Assembly: GCA_029550925.1 (NCBI GenBank)
Contig: JAKPGL010000202.1
Coordinates: 1-54,921 of the forward strand
Direction of reading: 5' to 3'
From: Planctomycetota bacterium
Lineage (GTDB): Bacteria > Planctomycetota > Planctomycetia > Pirellulales > Thermoguttaceae
DNA: 54,921 bases
The translations under genes and the position numbers were made by a program. Each line of letters begins with the position of its first letter. Positions within the stretch are counted from its first letter, which is position 1. The notes under the pieces are model-generated. The model was not told the origin of the DNA, did no database searches, and saw nothing but the letters and a program-made list of their open reading frames with translations. Of the stretch, positions 17,161-25,229 are shown in pieces.

Positions 17161-17925
17161 ATGTCGGGTCAGCCGGGCGAATTGGAGGGAAAGACAGCGG
17201 TGGTTACCGGGTCTTCGCGGGGGATTGGCCAGGCCATTGCCTTGGAATTGGCCGAGGCAGGGGCCGATGTCGTCCTGCACGGCTGGCATCATCCGGAGGA
17301 AGCCCGGGTGGCGGCGGAGACCATTCGGCAAAAAGGCCGGGACGCCTTGGTGGTGTTGGCCGACTTGGCCGACCAGGCCCAGCAGGATCGGCTCCTCGAG
17401 GAGGTGTGGCGTTGGCGGGAGCGGGTGGATATTTGGATCAACAATGCTGGGGCGGACGTGCTTACAGGCGAGGGCGCCGGGTGGTACTTTGAGCAGCGTT
17501 TGGAGGCCCTTTGGCGGGTCGATGTGGTGGGGACCATTCGGCTCAGTCGGGAGGCAGGGCAACGGATGAAGCGGGCCGGCCAGGGAGTGATTATCAACGT
17601 CGGTTGGGACGGTGTGCATCGGGGCATCGAGACCGACGGCGGGCAGTTGTTTGCGGCAGCCAAGGGAGCGGTGATGGCTTTCAGCCGGAGTTTGGCCCGG
17701 GCGCTGGCCCCGCAGGTCCGTGTGCTGTGCCTGGCGCCGGGTTGGATTCGCACCCGCTGGGCCGAGCAGGCCTCCGACCTCTGGCAGCAGCGGGCCATGC
17801 AGGAGTGTCTGTTGGGCCGATGGGGCGCCCCACAGGATGTGGCCGACCTGGTGCGATTTTTGGTTTCGCCTCGGGCGGCTTTCCTGACCGGGCAGATCAT
17901 TGAAATCAACGGCGGCGCCCGATAA
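17161..17925 (+). CDS. Short-chain dehydrogenase/reductase-like protein lacking catalytic Ser and Tyr
   Basis: The 254-residue protein has a classical SDR Rossmann fold: TGSSRGIG at residues 16-23, a WINNAGADV strand, and a C-terminal FLTGQIIEINGGAR. The active site is degenerate. The YxxxK position reads F164-A-A-A-K168, so Tyr is Phe, and there is no Ser at all between residues 141 and 164 (INVGWDGVHRG). The cofactor motif and Lys are intact. It probably binds NAD(P) but may not perform normal SDR chemistry. GGAGG 8 nt upstream supports the ATG at 17161 over the in-frame ATG at 17146. It is most like FabG/glucose-dehydrogenase-type SDRs. It is separated by 130 bp from pabB. Confidence 0.85.
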   Translation: MSGQPGELEGKTAVVTGSSRGIGQAIALELAEAGADVVLHGWHHPEEARVAAETIRQKGRDALVVLADLADQAQQDRLLEEVWRWRERVDIWINNAGADVLTGEGAGWYFEQRLEALWRVDVVGTIRLSREAGQRMKRAGQGVIINVGWDGVHRGIETDGGQLFAAAKGAVMAFSRSLARALAPQVRVLCLAPGWIRTRWAEQASDLWQQRAMQECLLGRWGAPQDVADLVRFLVSPRAAFLTGQIIEINGGAR

Positions 17926-18055
17926 AAAAGGGGACTCCAGCTCCCCTAGGCCGATGTACCTAATTTTCTGAGGTTTCCGTTGCGATGGCGCCTCGGGTTT
18001 CTAGCCCCTGACTGTTCAGGACCGGGATTCTCTGCCGGCGAGAAAGCCGACTCGT

Positions 18056-19648
18056 ATGTCCTCTTTGTTACCTCTTGTCGAAGAGATTTCGCCCGATTGG
18101 ACGCCGGAGGCGCTGTTTGTCCGGTTGGCGGGTCGGCCGCATTGTGTGTTTCTGGACAGCGCCATGCGCCATCCACATTTAGGGCGTTATTCGTTTGTGG
18201 CGGCGGATCCGTTTGAGTATCAGGAACTGTTCGAGGATGGTCCGGACGCCCTGGCGGAACTGGCGACCCGGTTGGAGGCGTTTCGGACCTGCTCGGCGCC
18301 AGGACTTCCGCCGTTTCAAGGCGGAGCGGTCGGGGTATTCGGATATGAGTTGGCCCGGCAATGGGAACAATTGCCCAAGGCGAGGTGGAATGAATTCGGT
18401 TTGCCGGTGTTCGCGGTGGGGTTCTATGACATTGCGGCGGCCTTTGACCATCGAGAAGGCCGGGCCTGGATCATCTCGCAGGGGTTTCCCGAACGAGAAC
18501 CCAACCGCCGCCTACGCCGTGCGCGCGAACGATTGGAGGAATGGAAGGCCCATTTGCTTGGCCCCACGGTCGCCTTGGAAAACGATCCGGGCAATGGGCA
18601 AAAGCCGTCTCAAGCAGGTTGCCGGACCCTACCGCTGAATTTCCCCAACAGTGCTTCGCACGTGGAAAACGTTTCTAACCAGGGCGGCCCCCGGCGGCAA
18701 CATGTTCCTGAAAAATTCGTTCCTGAAAGGCCCACCGCAACCGACAACGCCGCTATTTTGCCGGAGCAGTTGGCCCCGTGCTATGCGGTGGAGGGATTGC
18801 CCCCGGTGGCCAGCAATTTTACCCCCGCCGGGTACCAGGAGGCGGTGCGTCGGGTAATAGAGTATATTTGTGCGGGGGACGTGTTTCAGGTGAATTTGGC
18901 CCAGCGGTTGTTGTTGCCGGCCCAGGGGCCGGCGTGGCGGTTGTATTTGCGTTTACGCTCCGCGCATCCGACGCCGTTTGGCGGATATTTTGATCTAGGG
19001 GGATTTCAAATCCTCAGCGGGTCGCCGGAAAGGTTTTTGTGTGTTCGCGCCGGGCAGGTGGAGACCCGGCCGATCAAGGGCACCCGGGCGCGGACGGGCA
19101 ATCCGGCGCAAGACCAGGCGGCCGCCGAGGAGCTTTTGCGGAGCGAGAAAGACCGGGCGGAAAATGTGATGATTGTGGATTTACTGCGGAATGATTTGTC
19201 CCGGGTTTGCCTGCCGGAGAGCGTTCGGGTGAGCCAACTGTGCGGCCTGGAGAGCTATGTCCGGGTGTTTCATTTGGTTTCGGCGGTGCGGGGTCGGCTT
19301 CGGTCGGAGTGTTCTCCGGTCGATCTTGTGCGGGCGTGTTTTCCGGGCGGTTCGGTAACCGGCGCTCCCAAGGTACGGGCCATGGAAATCATCGCCGAAC
19401 TGGAACCCACCAGCAGGGGCGCTTATTGCGGCTCGTTAGGCTATATTGGATTTGATGGGAACATGGACTTGAATCTTTTGATCCGCACGATTACCGTCGG
19501 GCGGGGTTGGCAGCAACTGCACGTCGGCGGCGGCGTAACCGTGCTTTCCGATCCGGAGCAGGAATACCAAGAGACCTGGCACAAAGCCCAGGGATTGCTC
19601 CAGGCCATGACGCCGCCTGAAGAGGAAATCCTGTTCGCGCAGCAGTAA
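18056..19648 (+). CDS. pabB: Aminodeoxychorismate synthase component I (PabB)
   Basis: PabB converts chorismate with ammonia to aminodeoxychorismate for folate synthesis. The 530-residue protein has an N-terminal half (HLGRYSFVAADPFEY, FQGGAVGVFGYELAR) and a C-terminal chorismate-binding domain (QVNLAQRLLLPAQG, SGSPERFL, VMIVDLLRNDLSRVC, FPGGSVTGAPKVRAMEII). The diagnostic PIKGTRARTG at about residue 339 has Lys341, typical of PabB; anthranilate synthases have Ala there (PIAGT). A non-conserved linker spans about residues 165-245. The glutamine amidotransferase PabA and lyase PabC are not in the window. The ribosome site is weak. Confidence 0.85.
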   Translation: MSSLLPLVEEISPDWTPEALFVRLAGRPHCVFLDSAMRHPHLGRYSFVAADPFEYQELFEDGPDALAELATRLEAFRTCSAPGLPPFQGGAVGVFGYELARQWEQLPKARWNEFGLPVFAVGFYDIAAAFDHREGRAWIISQGFPEREPNRRLRRARERLEEWKAHLLGPTVALENDPGNGQKPSQAGCRTLPLNFPNSASHVENVSNQGGPRRQHVPEKFVPERPTATDNAAILPEQLAPCYAVEGLPPVASNFTPAGYQEAVRRVIEYICAGDVFQVNLAQRLLLPAQGPAWRLYLRLRSAHPTPFGGYFDLGGFQILSGSPERFLCVRAGQVETRPIKGTRARTGNPAQDQAAAEELLRSEKDRAENVMIVDLLRNDLSRVCLPESVRVSQLCGLESYVRVFHLVSAVRGRLRSECSPVDLVRACFPGGSVTGAPKVRAMEIIAELEPTSRGAYCGSLGYIGFDGNMDLNLLIRTITVGRGWQQLHVGGGVTVLSDPEQEYQETWHKAQGLLQAMTPPEEEILFAQQ

Positions 19649-19720
19649 CAGATGGTTCCACGGGACAGAATTGGCGTTCCTTTTCCAACAAGCGACGGTT
19701 CGTTTTTCAGGAGTGTTTGG

Positions 19721-22129
19721 ATGAGCTGGCGGGGAAAGATTTCGCTTTCCTGGGGTTGGGCGATAGCGATTGGGCTTTTGGCCGGTGGGCGGCTTGACCC
19801 CTGGATGGGCGCCAAGGCGGAGGCGGCGGTGGTGGTCATGGAAGATGGGCGGATGATTTCGGGCAAGCTGGGGCCGCCCCTGATAACCGTGGGCAATATT
19901 CCCCGTTCAGCGCCGGAAGGGGATGTGGTTCCGCTGATTCTCTTTTTGGACGACGATTTGCGGCGGATTTTCCTTCCCAAACGGCAGGTGCGGGAAGTTC
20001 GGCAGGATGATGTGGGCGGCGCCGACGAAAAGTTCGTCATTTGGCAGCGGGTCTTACGCAGCGGCGCCAGTGTGCAGACGGTCGGCCCTCTGGTACGGAT
20101 TGGGCCGTTCGACGAATATGGCCGACGCATCCTGACCATGGCCACCGCCCGCGGCAATGTGGACATCATTCAAGGCATTACGGAGCTTACGCCCCGCTGG
20201 GCCAAAGTGGAAGGAATTACGCACGTCTGGGACATGCGGATGGCTACTTCCACCATTCCGCAGGAGATGTTGGCCAAAATCCTGGCCAAACAGATCGATC
20301 CGAAAAATCCCGAACATCGCAAACGGGTGGCCCGCTTCTATCTCCAGGCCGAACGGTACGAAGAAGCCATCAAAGAATTGCAGGCCCTGGCCCAGGAGCA
20401 TCCGGACGACCCATCGCTTGGGCAGCAGTTGGAGGGGACGATTCGGGATTTGCGTCAACTGGCGGCCCGTCGGCTTTTGGAGGAGTTGAAATTGCGTCGC
20501 CAGGCCGGCCAGCATCAGTTGGTCATCCAGCTACTCAAAAAGTTCCCCTCCGAGGGAGTGGCCGGCGAAATCCTTCAAGAAGTCCGAGAATTGCAGGAAG
20601 AGTACGAAAAACAGCTCGCCCAGCGGGAGGAATCGCTTCAGCTTTTGGATCGTTTCCTCTCGGAGGTCAAAGAGGAAAAATATCGTCAGCCGCTTCAGAC
20701 GGCGATAGAAGAAATCCGGCGAGAATTGAACTTCAATACCCTAGGCCGATTGACCGCCTTTCGGCAATTGGCCCAGGAGGGGAAACTCAAAGCGGAGGAA
20801 AAACTGGCGCTGGCTGTTACCGGCTGGCTGATGGGCTCGGACGGCGCAATGCCGCGGGTTTCGATCGCCGTTTCGCTCTATGAAGTCCGAAACTTGGTTC
20901 GGCAGTATCTGACCGAAGAGTTGAAACCCAATCGGGATCAGATTCTGGAATCTTTGAGCCGACAGGAAGGCGCCACCCCCGAACGGTTGGCCCGGGTATT
21001 GGCCCACATAAAACCGCCCCTGGAGGCCCAACCCGTCGAAGGAAAACCCGGCTATTACGCCCTGGAGGTTCCCGGCGTGGGCCGAGAGCCGCCGGTCCGC
21101 TACTATGTCCAATTGCCGCCCGAATATGACCCCTATCGCCGGTATCCGACGATCGTAACCCTGCGGGGCGCCGGCACGACGGCGGAGTTGCAAGTGGATT
21201 GGTGGGCGGGGGCGTGGAACCAAGCGGGTGTGCGCACCGGCCAGGCCGCCCGCCACGGCTACATCGTCATCGCCCCGGATTGGCCCGCCGAACATCAAAA
21301 ACAATATACCTATTCCGCACGCGAACATACGGCGGTACTGCAAGCCCTCCGGGATGCCTGCCGACGCTTCTCCATCGACACGGATCGGGTCTTCTTGAGC
21401 GGCCACTCGATGGGCGGCGACGCCGCCTGGGACATCGGCTTAGCGCATCCAGACCTTTGGGCCGGTGTAATTCCCATCGTGGCCCAGGCCGATAAATACG
21501 TCTCCCTTTATTGGGAAAACGCCGCCCTGGTTCCTTTCTACTTTGTCTGCGGGGAGTTGGACGGCGGCAAGATGAGCACCAACGCCCGCGACCTCGACCG
21601 CTATCTCAACCGGGGATATAACGCCACCGTGGTCGAATATCTGGGCCGGGGCCATGAGGATTTTTACGACGAAATCCTTCGGCTTTTCGACTGGATGGGG
21701 CGGATGCAACGGAACTTTTTCCCGCGGGAGTTTGCGGCGGTTTCGATGCGTCCGTGGGACAACTTCTTCTGGTGGGTGGAGTTAGAGGGATATCCGGCCC
21801 GGTCGATGGTCGATCCCACCCAGTGGCCGCCGCCCAGCGGCTTTCGACCCATTAAAACCGAAGCCGCCGTCACGGCGAATAATAACGGCCTCCGGGTGCA
21901 GGCCCGCTCGGCCCGGATCACCATCTGGCTTGCGCCGGAGATGGTCGATTTTCAAAGGCAGATCGTCGTGATCGTCAACGGGATGCGGGCCAATCCTCCC
22001 AACCGGGTCGTCCAGCCGGACGTAGCGGTGATGCTCGAAGACGCCCGATTGCGGGCGGATCGGCGACATCCGTTCTGGGCCAAACTGACCGTCCCCACCG
22101 GCCGCGCCCTGGAAAACGCCGCCCGATAA
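19721..22129 (+). CDS. Secreted alpha/beta hydrolase with a helical N-terminal region
   Basis: The 802-residue protein has a signal peptide (ISLSWGWAIAIGLLAGG) and then a beta-rich segment (VVVMEDGRMISGKLG). Helical TPR-like repeats around residues 205-260 (RVARFYLQAERYEEAIKELQ) and a coiled-coil-rich stretch follow. The alpha/beta-hydrolase domain spans about residues 455-665, with nucleophile Ser563 in GHSMGGD, a likely Asp in CGELDGG and His in GRGHEDFYDE. The arrangement resembles polyhydroxybutyrate-depolymerase or feruloyl-esterase-like secreted hydrolases. A C-terminal beta-domain of about 130 residues follows. AGGAG with 7-nt spacing supports ATG 19721 over 19652. The substrate is unknown. 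Confidence 0.8.
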   Translation: MSWRGKISLSWGWAIAIGLLAGGRLDPWMGAKAEAAVVVMEDGRMISGKLGPPLITVGNIPRSAPEGDVVPLILFLDDDLRRIFLPKRQVREVRQDDVGGADEKFVIWQRVLRSGASVQTVGPLVRIGPFDEYGRRILTMATARGNVDIIQGITELTPRWAKVEGITHVWDMRMATSTIPQEMLAKILAKQIDPKNPEHRKRVARFYLQAERYEEAIKELQALAQEHPDDPSLGQQLEGTIRDLRQLAARRLLEELKLRRQAGQHQLVIQLLKKFPSEGVAGEILQEVRELQEEYEKQLAQREESLQLLDRFLSEVKEEKYRQPLQTAIEEIRRELNFNTLGRLTAFRQLAQEGKLKAEEKLALAVTGWLMGSDGAMPRVSIAVSLYEVRNLVRQYLTEELKPNRDQILESLSRQEGATPERLARVLAHIKPPLEAQPVEGKPGYYALEVPGVGREPPVRYYVQLPPEYDPYRRYPTIVTLRGAGTTAELQVDWWAGAWNQAGVRTGQAARHGYIVIAPDWPAEHQKQYTYSAREHTAVLQALRDACRRFSIDTDRVFLSGHSMGGDAAWDIGLAHPDLWAGVIPIVAQADKYVSLYWENAALVPFYFVCGELDGGKMSTNARDLDRYLNRGYNATVVEYLGRGHEDFYDEILRLFDWMGRMQRNFFPREFAAVSMRPWDNFFWWVELEGYPARSMVDPTQWPPPSGFRPIKTEAAVTANNNGLRVQARSARITIWLAPEMVDFQRQIVVIVNGMRANPPNRVVQPDVAVMLEDARLRADRRHPFWAKLTVPTGRALENAAR

Positions 22130-22344
22130 ACTCCCGCCCCCGGCCCACCGACCCAACTCCCTACCAACAAACCCGCTCTCTGCTACAGCGTGGCTCGATT
22201 CCCCATCCACCTCTACTCCCGTCTCCCTACTTCCTACCCCCCCACTGCCTGCTCACTTCCCGTTGGCCAACCGATGTGCTTTAATATACTTTACCGGCGC
22301 TGGGGATCACCCGAAATCCTCTTTGCCTCCAGGAGGTTGGCCGG

Positions 22345-25113
22345 ATGGAATCTATTGTCCAACAAGCGCTCGAAAATTATGGGTTCAAGATTGCCCCTCG
22401 GATTGGCTGGGGTGGGTTTGCCGAGGTCCACGAAGCCTATTCCGCCGAAGGAGTGCCGTGTGCCATCAAAGTGTCGCTCCACCCGTTGGATGAGGCCGAC
22501 TCGGAAATCCGACGCGAACTGGAAAACCTCAACTATTTGAAGATGTTGCCCGGACATCCGCGGATTGTTACTTTGATGGACATTTGGATGATCGGCGGCT
22601 ATCTGGTTACCCGCTGGGAATTGGCCCCCGGCGAAGGCGAACTTGCCCCCGGCAAAAAAATCCGCTCCTTGGAGGATATGCTACGGTACTATGAGCTTGT
22701 AGGCCAGCAAGGTATCCCTCTTAGCAAACTCATTCGATATATCTATGAAACCGCGCAAGCGATAGATTTTCTCAACGAAAAAGGAATCTATCATCGAGAC
22801 ATCAAACCCTCGAACCTACTTTTGTTTTGGGATCGAGTGAAGGTGGGGGATGTAGGGCTGGCGAAGTTTATTGGCGCTTCAATTGGTTCCCACAGCCGGT
22901 TGGGTACTCTTGGTTATTTGCCTCTGGAAGCGTGGGACCAAGGGGTTTTACATCCAACGGTGGATATCTATAGTCTTGCAGCCACCTATGTGAAACTTCG
23001 CACCGGCCGAGAGCCGTTCGGTACAAAACCTAAGGAAATTTTGGATAACCAAACTCTCGGCAAACCGTGTTTAGAGGGTTTGGGGGATGCGGAAAAATTG
23101 GTGGTGATGCAGGCATTGGCGGCGGACCCCGCTGCTCGGCCCCAACACGGTGCGGTGCAGTGGGTTCGTGAATTGTATGCTGCTATTCGAGCGCCGGATT
23201 CACCACCGCCGCTTGGACCTGTAAGTCAAATGGTGGTTTCGGATGCCCACTCGTTGATCCGCGCTGTCGCAAACGCTCCGCCCGGAGCCATCATCTATCT
23301 CCAGCCAGGTACGTATCGTCTGCCCAAAGGCCTTCAGATCAAAAAGTCGCTTTTGCTGCGCGGAAGTGGAAAAGAAAATACATATATCCTGGTAGATACA
23401 CCTGGACGAGCGGCTATTTCTTATTTAGGGACTGGTTTATTCAGTGTGCGCGACCTTAGCGTAGAATATATCGGTTTGGGACCTGCTGATGTTCTATCGG
23501 CCAGTTCTGGAGTGGTAGACATTAGAAATTGTGTCTTTCAAGGTGGGAAGTGGGCAGATGGTTCTGGCGTGTTCGGTGCTGGAGTTCGGTTACAGGGAAT
23601 AGTCCGAGGAACTCTACACGGATGCATCTGCCGGAAAAATACCTATGGAATTTGCGTTTCTGAGCAGGCGCAGCCGACTTTGGAAGAAAACCAATGCCTG
23701 GAAAACGCAACGGGTATTGCCTACTTTGGAACCAGTTCTGGAGTAGCCAGAAAAAATATCTGCCAAAAAAATCAAGACCATGGGATTCAGGTTTCTGAGC
23801 AGGCGCAGCCGACCTTGGAAGAAAACCAATGCCTGGAAAACCTGGCAACGGGCATTGCCTACTTTGGAACCAGTTCTGGGGTGGCCAGAAAAAATATCTG
23901 CCAAAAAAATCAACTTCAGGGGATTGCGGTTTCTGAGCAGGCGCAGCCGACCTTGGAAGAAAACCAATGCCTGGAAAACGTCGAAACAGGCATTGCCTAC
24001 TTTGGAACCAGTTCTGGAGTAGCCAGAAAAAATATCTGCCAAAAAAATCAACTTCAGGGGATTGCGGTTTCTGGGCAGGCGCAGCCGACCTTGGAAGAAA
24101 ACCAATGTATAGAAAACCAAGACTGTGGTATTGTTTACTTGTGGAGTAGTTCCGGAATAGCCAGAAAAAATATCTGCCAAAAAAATCAATACCATGGGAT
24201 TCAGGTTTCCGAGCAATCGCACCCCACCTTAGAAGAGAACCAATGCCTAGAAAACGAAGATACTGGCATTGTATTTTTTGACAATAGTTCTGGAACGGCT
24301 GACAGAAACATTTGCAGAAAAAACGCAAAACATGGAATCTCGATCGAGGATCAGGCCGAACCCGGAGTAGTCGGAAACAAGTGCCTACAAAACGGCAAGA
24401 ACGGGATTGCTTATTCTAACTACAGCAAGGGGACGGCACGAAATAACCTTTGTGGGGGGAATGGGCGTCGCGGTATTCAAGTCTCCCAGAACGCTTCCCC
24501 TACCCTGGAAAAGAATCGTTGTGTTAAGAATAAAGGCGCCGGGATCGCCTATGTAGATCAAAGTGAAGGGATAGCAAGAAAAAACAGATGCATAGAGAAT
24601 GGATATACTGGAATTTTTGTTACCGATGATAGCAACCCTACTATCGAACATTGCCAATGTGTGCGAAATAAAGATTGCGGGATAGCTTTTTGGGGACGAA
24701 GTCAGGGACTGGTTAAAGGGAATATTTGCACAGCGAACGAACAATATGGCATTTATATAGCAGGGGCCTCGCAACCCATTTTACAGGAAAATCACTGTTC
24801 CGAAAATAAAAAGGCGGGTATTGGATATGGAGGTTCTCAAGGAGGAAAGGCCCAGTATAACCTTTGCAAGGGGAACGGTACTTATGGCATTTGCGTGGGA
24901 GGAAACGCCCAACCTCTGTTAGAAGAAAATCAGTGTCTGGAAAACGTTCAAGCAGGAATTGTTTACAAAGATAACAGTGGGGGGGTAGCAAGACGCAACA
25001 TTTGCCTCCGCAATGACAAACAAGGGATTCATATAGAAGATGAAGCCGCTCCCTTGTTAGAAGACAATCAACTAGACACTCCTTTGCCTGGTAGGAAAGA
25101 AAGCCCAGTGTAG
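22345..25113 (+). CDS. Ser/Thr protein kinase fused to a right-handed beta-helix repeat domain
   Basis: The 922-residue protein has an N-terminal kinase domain (about residues 12-285): Gly-rich loop GWGGFAEV (21-28), Lys42 in CAIKVS, the catalytic loop HRDIKPSN (150-157), and D169-V-G in place of DFG, followed by GTLGYLPLEAW. The rest (about 295-910) is a NosD-like parallel beta-helix: a PPGAIIYLQPGTYRLP start, then about 25 coils of 22-23 residues with repeating GIAYxxxSSGVARKNICQKN and PTLEENQCLEN patterns. No signal peptide or membrane segment is visible, so it is probably cytoplasmic. AGGAGG with 8-nt spacing supports the start. The beta-helix DNA is much A+T-richer than its neighbours and has near-identical tandem units, suggesting recent expansion or transfer. 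Confidence 0.88.
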   Translation: MESIVQQALENYGFKIAPRIGWGGFAEVHEAYSAEGVPCAIKVSLHPLDEADSEIRRELENLNYLKMLPGHPRIVTLMDIWMIGGYLVTRWELAPGEGELAPGKKIRSLEDMLRYYELVGQQGIPLSKLIRYIYETAQAIDFLNEKGIYHRDIKPSNLLLFWDRVKVGDVGLAKFIGASIGSHSRLGTLGYLPLEAWDQGVLHPTVDIYSLAATYVKLRTGREPFGTKPKEILDNQTLGKPCLEGLGDAEKLVVMQALAADPAARPQHGAVQWVRELYAAIRAPDSPPPLGPVSQMVVSDAHSLIRAVANAPPGAIIYLQPGTYRLPKGLQIKKSLLLRGSGKENTYILVDTPGRAAISYLGTGLFSVRDLSVEYIGLGPADVLSASSGVVDIRNCVFQGGKWADGSGVFGAGVRLQGIVRGTLHGCICRKNTYGICVSEQAQPTLEENQCLENATGIAYFGTSSGVARKNICQKNQDHGIQVSEQAQPTLEENQCLENLATGIAYFGTSSGVARKNICQKNQLQGIAVSEQAQPTLEENQCLENVETGIAYFGTSSGVARKNICQKNQLQGIAVSGQAQPTLEENQCIENQDCGIVYLWSSSGIARKNICQKNQYHGIQVSEQSHPTLEENQCLENEDTGIVFFDNSSGTADRNICRKNAKHGISIEDQAEPGVVGNKCLQNGKNGIAYSNYSKGTARNNLCGGNGRRGIQVSQNASPTLEKNRCVKNKGAGIAYVDQSEGIARKNRCIENGYTGIFVTDDSNPTIEHCQCVRNKDCGIAFWGRSQGLVKGNICTANEQYGIYIAGASQPILQENHCSENKKAGIGYGGSQGGKAQYNLCKGNGTYGICVGGNAQPLLEENQCLENVQAGIVYKDNSGGVARRNICLRNDKQGIHIEDEAAPLLEDNQLDTPLPGRKESPV
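23641..24254 (+). repeat. Near-identical 135-138 bp tandem units within the beta-helix coding region
   Basis: The sequence GTTTCTGAGCAGGCGCAGCC or a close variant recurs at 23656, 23791, 23929, 24067 and 24205, giving spacings of 135, 138, 138 and 138 bp. Each unit encodes 45-46 residues, that is two beta-helix coils. The first four units are almost identical at DNA level, including synonymous positions; the fifth and later ones are diverged. Confidence 0.9.
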
Positions 25114-25229
25114 AGGCAGTGGTGTTACCTATGGTGAACTCGGAGGGCGGGGGGGGACGGCGCATAACCAAGGCGCGAGCGTTCGGGAGCGGCTTTTTGC
25201 TGGGCGGAAGTGAGCGGCCGGCGGCGGTT

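Noticed and set aside
17928-17952. Hairpin AGGGG/CCCCT after the SDR gene
   Set aside because: The T run is on the minus-strand side, which would terminate toward the SDR gene; there is no minus-strand gene upstream, so I left it out.
23522-24328. Long open frame antisense to the beta-helix region, with repeated LPRSAAPAQKP
   Set aside because: It is the antisense reading of the tandem repeats in the real gene and has no start signals.
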